Shown in pieces: positions 25,697 to 34,018 of a stretch of DNA of 64,000 bases. The notes beneath the pieces are model-generated. The model did not search any database, was not told where the DNA came from, and worked only from the letters and a program-made list of their open reading frames with translations. The position numbers and the translations under genes were made by a program. Positions within the stretch are counted from its first letter, which is position 1. Each line of letters starts with the position of its first letter. The stretch is from the NCBI RefSeq assembly GCF_001921215.1, contig NZ_MSIF01000023.1, positions 62,001 to 126,000 on the forward strand. Direction: 5' to 3'. Source of the stretch: Actinophytocola xinjiangensis. Its GTDB lineage: Bacteria; Actinomycetota; Actinomycetes; Mycobacteriales; Pseudonocardiaceae.

Positions 25697-25930
25697 ATGA
25701 TGTCTGAGCCGCCCGAGGTCAGCTCGCTCGTGTTGGAGATCCCCGACAGTTGCCGCATGCGCGGTGAGTTCACCGAACTTGAGCAGGTCACCGGGGAGTG
25801 GACCATCCGGGTGGTCTTCGGCAACTCCCAGGACGCCGTTCAACTGCGGTTCGAACGTCCCGCTCTCGTGCGCTTCGTCCAACTCGGCGTCGACCTGCTC
25901 TCCGGCGGCCCGCCGGACGAGGATCGGTGA
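25697..25930 (+). CDS. Small hypothetical protein
   Basis: This 77-residue acidic protein starts at tandem ATG codons preceded by GAAGGAAGAA. It has alternating strands (SSLVLEIPDS, EWTIRVVFG, AVQLRFERPA) and no signal or membrane segment. Its last codons and stop lie inside an 81-bp direct repeat that is otherwise the antisense of the NACHT gene end, so its C-terminus may have been created by that duplication. I do not recognise a family. Confidence 0.6.
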   Translation: MMSEPPEVSSLVLEIPDSCRMRGEFTELEQVTGEWTIRVVFGNSQDAVQLRFERPALVRFVQLGVDLLSGGPPDEDR

Positions 25931-25998
25931 CGCTGCGCCAGCTGGTCCTGGAGGCGGGCGTGCCGGAACCGGCACACCGCGCCCGCCCGCCGCGGGAC
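25918..25998. repeat. 81-bp direct repeat, copy A (NACHT 3'-end duplicate)
   Basis: About 94% identical to 26748-26828, exactly 830 bp away. On the minus strand it encodes RRAGAVCRFRHARLQDQLAQ, a copy of the NACHT protein C-terminus. It is cut off from any complete gene. Confidence 0.85.
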
Positions 25999-26009
25999 CC
26001 GACGTGCGC

Positions 26010-26681
26010 CTACTTGAGGTTCGCGACCTCCACCCGGATGTCGTCGGTGTTCCTGAGCAGGGAGACCGACATCCGGTGACGGGGGGAGTAGTGGCCGGTG
26101 AGCAGGAACCAGGTTCCCTCGTCGTAGGTCAGGAGCAGGGCACCGGTGTAGCGGTAGTGCGGCTTCTTGTCGGGCCCGACGTACTGGCGCAGCTGGGTTC
26201 GGCTGCCCGGCAGGTCGAGATAGCGCTCGCTGAACACGGTGACCGTGGGGCGTTGCTCGGGGTGCGCGGCGACCAGGTTGGCGGCGTGTTCGCCGGTGCC
26301 GCGTGCGTACCTGTCGCCCATCCAGAACAACGCCACCAGCACGACCATGCCGATTCCCACGGCCAGTACCCGGCCGGCGTCGGGCGGCGTGAGCTCCAGG
26401 TCCGGTCCGATTCTGAGCAGGCCGCAGGAGCCGGTCAGCATGACGACAGCCACCCACGCGCCGGACAGGCCGGTCCAGCCGAGCAGGCCCAGCAGGTACA
26501 GCGGGCCGATGAGGACCATGGCCGCGCTCAGGGCCAACAGGGACCACCGGAGCCAACGCGGTGTGTCCGCTTCCCGCACGAATCGGCGGTACAGCACGTC
26601 CAGGACGAACAGCGCCAGCAGCAACGACAGCGACTGGACCACGATGCCGAAGGCGATGTCCACGCCGTTCAACAGGTACAC
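26010..26681 (-). CDS. Membrane protein of unknown function beside the NACHT gene
   Basis: This 223-residue protein has four predicted membrane segments in its first 115 residues (from IVVQSLSLLLALFVLDVLY to VLAVGIGMVVLVALFWMG). A soluble C-terminal domain of about 95 residues is rich in strands (TVTVFSERYLDLP, HYRYTGALLLTYD, TWFLLTGHYSP). It follows the NACHT gene on the same strand and sits between the two copies of an 81-bp direct repeat derived from the NACHT gene end. The domain could sense or bind a partner outside the membrane. No family is recognised. Confidence 0.65.
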   Translation of the reverse strand: MYLLNGVDIAFGIVVQSLSLLLALFVLDVLYRRFVREADTPRWLRWSLLALSAAMVLIGPLYLLGLLGWTGLSGAWVAVVMLTGSCGLLRIGPDLELTPPDAGRVLAVGIGMVVLVALFWMGDRYARGTGEHAANLVAAHPEQRPTVTVFSERYLDLPGSRTQLRQYVGPDKKPHYRYTGALLLTYDEGTWFLLTGHYSPRHRMSVSLLRNTDDIRVEVANLK

Positions 26682-26741
26682 GTCCAGCGACGGTCGAAGA
26701 ATCCGGTGTCGGTCCCGGATCGGCGGTGTCGGGCAGCGGGG

Positions 26742-28898
26742 TCACGCCGAGGATCGGTGACGCCGCGCCAGATGGTCCTGGAGGCGGGCGTGCCGGAACT
26801 GGTACACCGCGCCCGCCCGCCGCAGGACTCCCCGCCGGTACGCGTCCTCCAGAAAGCCCGGCAGCGTCCACGGCAGCCGGCCGGTCAGCGGCAGCCACAC
26901 CCGCGCCAGCACCAGCCACCGCCCCCACGCCGTCAGGCACAACACGTACGCCAGACCACCGCCGAGACCACCGATCAGGCCGACCGCCACGCTGTGCTTC
27001 CAGCGCCACGGGAACTCGACCTGCCACACCAACTCCGGCGGCAGCTGCGCCCACGCCACCGTCGTCAGCCAGTTCACCAGCACGAACACCACCGTGAACA
27101 CCGGCGCGAACACCGCCAGCTGCACCGCCACCGTCGTCCGGTTCGCGCGCAGCAGCTCCGCCGGGTCGCTGGCCGAGCGCACCGCCACCGGGGTCTCGAA
27201 CGCCGCCATCAGACCCAGCACCACCGCCGCCGTCCCGCCGAACATCCCGGCGAACACGACCGCGTCGGTCACCACCAGCACCGGGGTCGGGACGTAGTCG
27301 GGTCCCAGCGCGCGAGCCAACTCGCGGATCCCGCCCAGGCCCAACCCGACCAGCGCCCCCACCACCACCCCGACCGTCATCCGCGTCGCCACCCGGACGC
27401 GGGTCTGGCCGGTGCCGCGCCGCAACCGCAGGCGCACCCGCGCCGGGTCGAGCACGGTCCCGTGCCGGCGCAGCACGATCCGCTGCGCCAGCAACCCGGC
27501 CAACCCGAACGCCGTGCCCAGACCGGCCGACACCGCCAGCGACGCCCCGGTCAACCCCAGCAGGTACACCTCCAGCACCAGGTCGACGCAGGTCACCGCG
27601 AGCGCGGCGGCGACGGTCAGCACCACCGTGCTCGCCGGCCCGCCCAGCCGCCACCACGCCAGGTCGCGGGTGCCGAGCCGGTCGAGGTGGTCGGCGAGGT
27701 GACCCAGCCAGCGCCCCGCCCGCTCCGGGTCAGCGTTGCGGTACACGGTCGGCACGAAGTCCCCCAACAGGTGGTCCTCGATCGCCTCCGCCGTGGGGAA
27801 ACGGACCTCGTCGAGCAGCTCGGCCGGGTCGTGGTCGGGGGTGTCGCTGTAGACGGTGCGCGCCAGGCCCACCATCAGCGGCGTGGTCAACACCTGCGCC
27901 AGCGGGTCGGGCAGCGCCGCGAGTACCGGCTCCCAGCCGGCCTTGCGGGTGGTGCGCGGCAGATAGTCGGCCAGGTCGGCCGGCGTGAGATCGGCCAGCT
28001 CCACACAGCCGGCGGCGGTCAGCACGTCGGTGCCGGCGACCGCCGCCGCGTACTCGTCGACCCGGCTGGTCAGCACCAACGGCAGCGCCGTGGCGTTGAG
28101 GGCCTCCAGCGCCGCGCGGTGCAGGCCGTCGGCCAGCTCGTCGAACCCGTCGAGCACCGGCAGCACCCGGTCGGCCTCGACGAGCGCGGCGGCCAGCGTC
28201 GAGCCGGTCGGGCCGGGGGCGGCCAGGCCGGGATGGTCGCGTTCCAGGCAGGCGACCAGCCAGTCACGCAGGTCGGTGGTGGTGGGGTTCCACGTGCCAA
28301 GGCCCACCACCACCGGCACCGGGTCGGTCGGCGCCCGCGACGGCAGCAGGCCCAGGACCAGCCGCAACGTGAGGATCGTCTTGCCGGACCCGGCGCGGCC
28401 CAACACCACCAGCCGCCCGGACGGGATCCGCCGGTAGACCTCGACGACACCGTCCAGGCCGCCGGTGAGGTCCAGCGGGGCGGCCCGCTCGCCGGCGCGG
28501 GCGCGGCGGATGTTGGCCCACGAGTCGGTCAGCCGCGCCGGGGCCGGTGTCCAGCGCACCGGCAGCGGATACGGGTCGTGCACCCGCCGCTGCTCCTCCT
28601 CCCGCAGCCACCGCGCCCGCACCGCGTGGGCCAGCTCGTAGGCGGCGCCGGCCAACGGGTCCGGGGCGGGGTTGTCCACATGTCCGGCGGCGGCCAGCAG
28701 CGTGACCCGCTCGCCGGTGTCCAACGCCAGCGCGTCGGCCAGCAGCCGGACGGTCGCGACCCGCGGTTCGGCGCGCTCACCGGTCTCCAGGCCGCGCACG
28801 GTCCGCACACCGAGCCCGGACCGGTCGGCCAGGGCCTCCTGCGTCAGCTCGGCCTGAAGACGGTGTTGACGCAGGAGAACCCCGAACCGGCTGGTCAC
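26742..28898 (-). CDS. XRE-NACHT ATPase with multispan membrane region
   Basis: This 718-residue protein begins with a helix-turn-helix (residues 5-65, ELTQEALADRSGLGVRTVRG). A NACHT-type NTPase follows: Walker A GRAGSGKT at 167-174, Walker B LPVLDGFDEL near 246-255, and an arginine-finger-like LVLTSRVDEY. Residues about 420-650 contain six or seven membrane segments. The C-terminus reads GAVYQFRHARLQDHL, common in this actinobacterial group. NACHT proteins act as switches in immunity and signalling; the HTH plus membrane layout suggests a DNA-binding sensor, which is inference. Confidence 0.87.
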   Translation of the reverse strand: MTSRFGVLLRQHRLQAELTQEALADRSGLGVRTVRGLETGERAEPRVATVRLLADALALDTGERVTLLAAAGHVDNPAPDPLAGAAYELAHAVRARWLREEEQRRVHDPYPLPVRWTPAPARLTDSWANIRRARAGERAAPLDLTGGLDGVVEVYRRIPSGRLVVLGRAGSGKTILTLRLVLGLLPSRAPTDPVPVVVGLGTWNPTTTDLRDWLVACLERDHPGLAAPGPTGSTLAAALVEADRVLPVLDGFDELADGLHRAALEALNATALPLVLTSRVDEYAAAVAGTDVLTAAGCVELADLTPADLADYLPRTTRKAGWEPVLAALPDPLAQVLTTPLMVGLARTVYSDTPDHDPAELLDEVRFPTAEAIEDHLLGDFVPTVYRNADPERAGRWLGHLADHLDRLGTRDLAWWRLGGPASTVVLTVAAALAVTCVDLVLEVYLLGLTGASLAVSAGLGTAFGLAGLLAQRIVLRRHGTVLDPARVRLRLRRGTGQTRVRVATRMTVGVVVGALVGLGLGGIRELARALGPDYVPTPVLVVTDAVVFAGMFGGTAAVVLGLMAAFETPVAVRSASDPAELLRANRTTVAVQLAVFAPVFTVVFVLVNWLTTVAWAQLPPELVWQVEFPWRWKHSVAVGLIGGLGGGLAYVLCLTAWGRWLVLARVWLPLTGRLPWTLPGFLEDAYRRGVLRRAGAVYQFRHARLQDHLARRHRSSA
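26748..26828. repeat. 81-bp direct repeat, copy B (inside the NACHT 3' end)
   Basis: This is the partner of 25918-25998. It includes the last codons and stop of the intact NACHT gene, and differs from copy A at about five positions. Confidence 0.85.
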
Positions 28899-28936
28899 GA
28901 ACGCCGACCCTAGCGGGGCGGGTCAGCCCGCCCGGT

Positions 28937-30034
28937 TCAGCTCTCGCACAGGGCGGCGTCGATCACGTCACCCCGGGTCGGCTCGGCCGTGTTGTTGACG
29001 AACGTGTTGGTGACCAGCGAGGCGAACCGGCCGTCGTCGGTGACCATGGTGACCGAGGTGTGCCCGGTGGTCAGGTCGCCGGGATGGCCCCACGCGGTGC
29101 CGCCGCAGGACAGCTCCCAACTCATCAGGCCCAGGCCGTAGTCGGGCTGGTGGGCGGAGGTCTGACGCATCTGCGCGAGTGAGGCGGGGGAGACCAGGTC
29201 CCCGGCGGCCAACGCCTGGTGGAGGGTGACCAGGTCGGGCATCGTCGAGTTCATCGCGCCGGCCGAGCCGATGAGCGTCGGCTCCAGGCTGAAGGTGTTG
29301 TCGTACCAGAAGAACACCGGGCCGAGCCGGCCGCCGAGGTAGCCGCGCAGGAACGGCTCGGCCAGGGTGCGGTCACCGGAGGACGGGTAGCTGGTGTCGT
29401 CCAGGCCGAGCGGGGTGATGATCCGCGCGGTGACGGCCTGCTGGTAGGTCTGGCCGGTGAGGCGTTCGACGAGCAGCCCCAGGGTCTGGTAGCCGACGTT
29501 GGAGTAGGCGAAGTCGGTGCCCGGCGGGAACAGCGGCGCCTGGGTGAGCCCGGAGCGGACCAGCTCGGCCAGGTCGTAGCCGCCGTCGGCGTTGGCCGCC
29601 GGGTTCCTCGGGTCGCGGGCGATACCGCTGGTGTGGTTGAGGATCTGCCGCACGGAGATCGCGTTGCCGTCGTAGCCGTTGCCGGCCACGACGCCGGGCA
29701 GGTACGTCTCGATCGGCGCGTCCAGCTCGACCAGGCCCTCGTCGACCAGCTGTAACACCATCACCGAGGTGAACGTCTTGGTCTGGCTGGCGGCGCGGAA
29801 GTGGTCCTGCGGGGCGATCGGGCGGCTGGCCGGGCTGGTGGCCGAGCCGCTGGTCACCGTCCACGGGCCGTTCTCGTCGCCGGCGAGGACCGCGGCGCCG
29901 GGCCCGGCGTGCGGAAGGTACTGGTCGAGGGCCTGCTGGGTCAGGGGGTGGTCGGCCTGGGCCGCCGCGTTGACCGCCGGGGTGGCGGTGAGCAGGCCGG
30001 CCGTGAGCAGGAGGGTGGCGAGGGTGGCGCGCAT
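28937..30034 (-). CDS. Secreted serine hydrolase, beta-lactamase/D-Ala-D-Ala carboxypeptidase-like
   Basis: This 365-residue class C beta-lactamase-fold enzyme has a signal peptide cut near VNAAAQA. The active-site motifs are SQTK (SxxK), YSN (YxN) and a C-terminal GHPG (HxG). The start at 30034 is chosen because GGAAGGAGA lies a few bases upstream. The family includes carboxypeptidases, esterases and beta-lactamase homologues, so the substrate is open. It follows the acyl-CoA operon on the same strand but is separated by about 95 bases, so it may be independent. Confidence 0.88.
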   Translation of the reverse strand: MRATLATLLLTAGLLTATPAVNAAAQADHPLTQQALDQYLPHAGPGAAVLAGDENGPWTVTSGSATSPASRPIAPQDHFRAASQTKTFTSVMVLQLVDEGLVELDAPIETYLPGVVAGNGYDGNAISVRQILNHTSGIARDPRNPAANADGGYDLAELVRSGLTQAPLFPPGTDFAYSNVGYQTLGLLVERLTGQTYQQAVTARIITPLGLDDTSYPSSGDRTLAEPFLRGYLGGRLGPVFFWYDNTFSLEPTLIGSAGAMNSTMPDLVTLHQALAAGDLVSPASLAQMRQTSAHQPDYGLGLMSWELSCGGTAWGHPGDLTTGHTSVTMVTDDGRFASLVTNTFVNNTAEPTRGDVIDAALCES

Positions 30035-30130
30035 CGAGTCTCCTTCCGCCGGCTCGGACAAGCCGGCGGAAGAAGACTCGGGGCGCGGTCGGGGTGCGGG
30101 CCAGGCCAGCGGGCGGCCACCCGTGGCCGG

Positions 30131-31042
30131 TTACAGCCCGATGAGTTCGGCCAGTCGTTCGACGTGGCTGTCCGGGTCGCCGAAGGCCAGCGCGCAGGCG
30201 ATCGCGTGCCGGGTGTGCACGTGCAGGTCGTGCTCGGCGGTGAACCCGATGGCGCCGTGCACCTGGTGGCCCAGGGCGCACACCCGCTGGTAGGCCTCGC
30301 CGACCCAGCTCTTGGCGACCGCCACTTCGGTGTCGGCGGTCCAGCCGCGCCCCAGCCGCCAGCACGCCTCGTAGGCGGCGAACCGGGAGCCCAGCACGTC
30401 GATGGCCATGTCGGCGCAGTGGTGCTGCACGGCCTGGAACGAGCCGATCGGCTTGCCGAACTGGTGGCGCTGCGTGGCGTACTCGACGGTCTGGTCGAGC
30501 ACCGCCTGGGCGCCGCCGACCATCTCCGCGCACACGATCGCGGCGCCGAAGGCCGCGACCCGCGCGGGATCCACGTCCAGCGGCACGCCCTCACCGAAAC
30601 GCACCCGGTACTTCGGGTCCAGGCCGATCACCTCGACCCGCTCGATCTCGTCGGCCTTCTCGACCAGACGCACGCCGGTCTCGGTGGTCACGACGAAACC
30701 GTCGGCGATCTCGGCGTAGGGAACGAGGTCGGCGACCCCGGCCACGGCCGTGGCGGGCGTGTACACCCGCCCGGCCGCGACCCGCTCCCGCAGGTCCGGG
30801 ACCGCCATCGCGCACGTCAACGACACCGTGAACGGGCTGGGCACGGCGAACCGGCCCAGTTCCTCGGCCAGCAGACACGCCTCCAGGAAGCCGACGTCGA
30901 AGGCCACGCCGGTCCAGCCCAGCTCGACGATCTCCTTCCACAGCTGTTCGGAGAAGCCCTCGCCGGGCCGGGCCCGGCCGGCGAGGAACTCGCGGGCGGT
31001 GCGCTGGACCAGCTCCTGGTCCTCGGTGAGAGTGAGGTCCAT
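30131..31042 (-). CDS. Acyl-CoA dehydrogenase (short variant)
   Basis: This 303-residue flavoprotein is shorter than the usual 380-400 residues and resembles the divergent partner subunits of heteromeric acyl-CoA dehydrogenases. Visible parts are the N-terminal helix LTEDQELVQRTAREFL, QRHQFGKPIGSFQAVQHHCA and QVHGAIGFTAEHDLHVHTR at the C-terminus. It overlaps the VOC gene by one base and is the last gene of an operon with another acyl-CoA dehydrogenase, an enoyl-CoA hydratase and a CoA ligase. It probably forms a complex with the dehydrogenase at 32776, as in steroid-type degradation systems (inference). Confidence 0.85.
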   Translation of the reverse strand: MDLTLTEDQELVQRTAREFLAGRARPGEGFSEQLWKEIVELGWTGVAFDVGFLEACLLAEELGRFAVPSPFTVSLTCAMAVPDLRERVAAGRVYTPATAVAGVADLVPYAEIADGFVVTTETGVRLVEKADEIERVEVIGLDPKYRVRFGEGVPLDVDPARVAAFGAAIVCAEMVGGAQAVLDQTVEYATQRHQFGKPIGSFQAVQHHCADMAIDVLGSRFAAYEACWRLGRGWTADTEVAVAKSWVGEAYQRVCALGHQVHGAIGFTAEHDLHVHTRHAIACALAFGDPDSHVERLAELIGL

Positions 31043-31980
31043 CAGCGGCTGCCCGGGGGGATCTTGTCCGAGCGCACCCACACGCCCGGCCGCTGCTCCC
31101 AGAACAACTGCACCAGCACCCCACCGGTCTGCTTGGGGTGGACGAAGGTGTGCTTCCACGCGGCGCCGTCGGTCACGCCGGTCTCCTCGTCGAAGGTGTT
31201 CAGCCCGTGGTGCTCGCACGCGGCCAGCGCCGCGTCCCAGTCGGACACCTGGAAGGTGACGTGGTGGGCGGCGGCACCGTTGCGGGACAGGAACTTCTCG
31301 ATGAACGAGTCCTCGCCGCGCGGCATGATCACCTCCCAGCAGATGCTCGACCCCGGCACGTTGAGCACCAGGTCGGCCATGTCGGGGTGCTCGTCGTCGG
31401 CGGTGCGCCACACCTGGACGAAGCCGGCCAGGTCGGCATACCAGCGGGCCAGCTCGTCGCGGTCACCGAAGGCCTGGCAGATGTGGTCCAGGGCCACGAT
31501 CCCCAGCGTCGGACCATCCACATCGGACGCCTCGACGGGGGTGGCGTCCTCGTCGCCGGCCATGGCGAGGGTGCCCGGGCCGCGCAGGCGCCACAACACC
31601 CCGGGTCCGTGCTCGGGCGGGGTCAGCGACGCCTCGGTCCACCGGCCCGGCACACCGTCGGTGACCTTGAGGCCCCGCTCCTCCAGCTCGACGATCGCCG
31701 CGTCCAGGTCCGGGACCTCCGCCCCCACGTGGTGCAGGCCCGGACGGCCGCCGTGGTCGTCGAGCCAGGTGGCCAGCGGCGAGGAGTCGCCGGAGGGGGC
31801 GAGCACCAGCCAGGCGTGGCCCCAACTGCCGGGGATCTCCAGGCGCACGCCCTTCGTCCCGGCCGCCGGATTGTCCCATTGGGACACCGGGCGGAAGCCG
31901 AACACCCGCGACAGGAATGAGACCTGCGCGTCGAGGTCGGGCACCACCTGGGCGACGTGGTCGATCCGGTAGATACGCAT
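31042..31980 (-). CDS. VOC-superfamily (glyoxalase/dioxygenase-like) protein
   Basis: This 312-residue protein has two vicinal-oxygen-chelate modules. The first begins RIDHVAQVVPDLDAQVSFLS and continues through GRPGLHHVGAEVPDLDAAIV. The second begins LGIVALDHICQAFGDRDELA and contains GAAAHHVTFQVSDWDAALAA. Metal-binding His and Glu positions (DHVA, HHVG, DHIC, HHVT) are present. The architecture resembles 4-hydroxyphenylpyruvate dioxygenase-type proteins, but the length is shorter. Within the operon it could act on a CoA intermediate or a ring-cleavage step. Confidence 0.8.
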   Translation of the reverse strand: MRIYRIDHVAQVVPDLDAQVSFLSRVFGFRPVSQWDNPAAGTKGVRLEIPGSWGHAWLVLAPSGDSSPLATWLDDHGGRPGLHHVGAEVPDLDAAIVELEERGLKVTDGVPGRWTEASLTPPEHGPGVLWRLRGPGTLAMAGDEDATPVEASDVDGPTLGIVALDHICQAFGDRDELARWYADLAGFVQVWRTADDEHPDMADLVLNVPGSSICWEVIMPRGEDSFIEKFLSRNGAAAHHVTFQVSDWDAALAACEHHGLNTFDEETGVTDGAAWKHTFVHPKQTGGVLVQLFWEQRPGVWVRSDKIPPGSR

Positions 31981-31990
31981 GCGGGTCTCC

Positions 31991-32740
31991 TCAGCTGGGG
32001 TGCGGCTCGATCCAGTCGTACTCGTTGTCGACCAGTTCCTTGACCAGCCGCAGGTTGTAGCGGTTCATCGCGGCGATCCGCTCGGCCAGCGCGGACACCT
32101 GCTTGTCGAACTCCTCGGCCGGGAACACGCTGTTGACCAGGCCCAGCTCCAGGGCGCGCGCCGGGTCCAGGCGGATGCCGGTGAACAGCATCTCCTTGGC
32201 CCGCGCCTTGCCCACCCGCCGGGGCAGCCGCTTCACCCCGCCCCAGCCGGGCGCCGACCCGCCGAACGCCGGCTGGTCGGGGTCGGGCTTGCCGTCCATG
32301 AACTTCGGCTGGTACGGCGGGCGCGCCGACAGGGTGATCTCCACCAAACCCATCTTGGCGTTGTCGGCGCAGACGATGAAGTCCGCCGCCAGCGCCAGTT
32401 CCAGGCCGCCGCCGACCGCGTAGCCGTGCACGGCGGCGATCACCGGGATCGACGTGCGCTCGATCAGCGCGAACGTCTTCTCACCCAGCCGTCCCTGCTC
32501 GATCCGCTCGGCCGGGGTGAGACCCTCCGACCAGGCGACGTCCATGCCGGCGCAGAACGCGCGCTCCCCGGCGCCGCGCAACACCGCCACGTGCACGTCG
32601 GTGTCCTCGTCGAGTTCGGTGAAGACCGTGCGCAGCTCCTTCATCGACGACGGGGTCAGCGCGTTGAGCTTGTCCGGCCGGTCGAGCGTGACCCACGCGA
32701 TGCGGTCCTCGATCCGGACGTCCAGGGTTTCGTAGGACAT
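31991..32740 (-). CDS. Enoyl-CoA hydratase/isomerase
   Basis: This 249-residue crotonase-fold protein has the oxyanion-hole regions GERAFCAGMD and AVHGYAVGGGLELALAADF and the downstream ADNAKMGLVEI segment. An insertion (PKFMDGKPDPDQPAFGG) separates the core from the C-terminal helices. GAGAAGGAGC precedes the ATG. It should hydrate an enoyl-CoA produced by the dehydrogenases of the operon. It lies 10 bases before the VOC gene. Confidence 0.9.
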   Translation of the reverse strand: MSYETLDVRIEDRIAWVTLDRPDKLNALTPSSMKELRTVFTELDEDTDVHVAVLRGAGERAFCAGMDVAWSEGLTPAERIEQGRLGEKTFALIERTSIPVIAAVHGYAVGGGLELALAADFIVCADNAKMGLVEITLSARPPYQPKFMDGKPDPDQPAFGGSAPGWGGVKRLPRRVGKARAKEMLFTGIRLDPARALELGLVNSVFPAEEFDKQVSALAERIAAMNRYNLRLVKELVDNEYDWIEPHPS

Positions 32741-32775
32741 GTGCTCCTTCTCCCGACAGGGGATCTTCCGACTGG

Positions 32776-34008
32776 TCAACTTCTGGGGAGGCCGAGGCCC
32801 CGGGTGGCGATCACGTTGCGCTGGATCTCGGTGGTGCCGCCGAGGAAGGTGGCGGCCACCGAGTCCAGCCGCAGATGGGTGAACGCGGCGTTCATCGGTG
32901 AGTCGGTGCGCTGCCACAGTTCGGCGAACGCGCCGAACGCCTTCGCGCCGGTGCGGGCGATCCGCCCGGCCAGCTCCGCGCCGAACAGCTGGTTCACCGA
33001 CGCCTCGTAGCCGGCGACCCCGCCGGCGGCCTGGGTGGACACGGTGTAGCGGGCCAGGTTGTAGAGCACTCGCACCTCGGCGTAGCGGCGGGCGATCTCC
33101 TGGCGCAGCACGGCGGTGTCCGGCCGCAGGTAGGGCTTCGCCGCGTCGCTGTTCACGTAGTCGACCAGCGAGGACAGCGCGTGCTCGAACTTGACCGTCG
33201 CACCGATCCCGGCCCGCTCGAACGACAACGCGGTCATCGCCACGTACCAGCCCCGGTTCTCCTCGCCGACCCGGTTGGCCACCGGCACCCGCGCGTCGTC
33301 GAAGAACACCTCGGCGAACGGGGCGTCGCCCCGCAGGTCGGTGATCGGCCGCACGGTCACCCCCTCGGTGGCCGTGTCGACCAGCAGGAACGTGAGGCCC
33401 TTGTGGCGGTGCGCGTCGGGGTCGGTGCGGACCAGCACGAACAACCAGTCCGCGTACTGACCCAGCGAGGTCCACACCTTCTGGCCGTTGACGACGTAGT
33501 CGTCGCCGTCGCGGACCGCGCGGGTGCGCACCGAGGCCAGGTCCGACCCGGACTCCGGCTCGGAGAAGCCCTGCGCCCAGGTGCGTTCACCGCGCGCGAT
33601 CGGCGGCAGGTGCTCGGCGCGCTGCGCGTCGGTGCCCTCGGCCAGCACCGTCGGGCCGAGCAGGAACGCGCCGATGCCGTTCACCGTCGGCACCCGGGCG
33701 CGCATCATCTCCTCCTGCAACACGAACTCCAGTGCCGCCGGCAGCCCGGCGCCGCCGTACTCGGCCGGCCAGTGCGGGGTGATCCAGCCGCGTTCGGCCA
33801 GCGCCGCCGCCCAGCGCCGGGCGCCCTCGCGGCGGTCGGGGTCCTCGCTGAGGCGGTCGGCCGGCCAGTTGTAGCCCCACACGTCCTCCGGTTCGAGGCT
33901 GTGCTCGGCGGCCGGGTCCGGCCGGTAGGCCGCCGGGAAGTGCTCGGCGACGAAGGCCGCCACCTGCTCGCGGAACGCGGCCTCCTCGGGAGTGTCCTCC
34001 CAGTTCAT
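32776..34008 (-). CDS. Acyl-CoA dehydrogenase
   Basis: This 410-residue flavoenzyme oxidises an acyl-CoA at alpha,beta. The FAD-binding and signature stretches are GFSEPESGSDLASVRTRAVR, QKVWTSLGQYADWLFVLVRT and the C-terminal FLGGTTEIQRNVIATRGLGLPR. Its length is normal for the FadE type. It starts at the ATG at 34008, ten bases after the CoA ligase stop, with AGAGGAC upstream. It probably partners the short dehydrogenase at 30131. Confidence 0.93.
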   Translation of the reverse strand: MNWEDTPEEAAFREQVAAFVAEHFPAAYRPDPAAEHSLEPEDVWGYNWPADRLSEDPDRREGARRWAAALAERGWITPHWPAEYGGAGLPAALEFVLQEEMMRARVPTVNGIGAFLLGPTVLAEGTDAQRAEHLPPIARGERTWAQGFSEPESGSDLASVRTRAVRDGDDYVVNGQKVWTSLGQYADWLFVLVRTDPDAHRHKGLTFLLVDTATEGVTVRPITDLRGDAPFAEVFFDDARVPVANRVGEENRGWYVAMTALSFERAGIGATVKFEHALSSLVDYVNSDAAKPYLRPDTAVLRQEIARRYAEVRVLYNLARYTVSTQAAGGVAGYEASVNQLFGAELAGRIARTGAKAFGAFAELWQRTDSPMNAAFTHLRLDSVAATFLGGTTEIQRNVIATRGLGLPRS

Positions 34009-34018
34009 GGTGTCCTCT

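Noticed and set aside
25764-28913. A 1049-codon plus-strand open frame across the NACHT gene
   Set aside because: The product is a Gln/His/Arg-rich string typical of antisense reading; the minus strand carries the HTH, NACHT and membrane parts.
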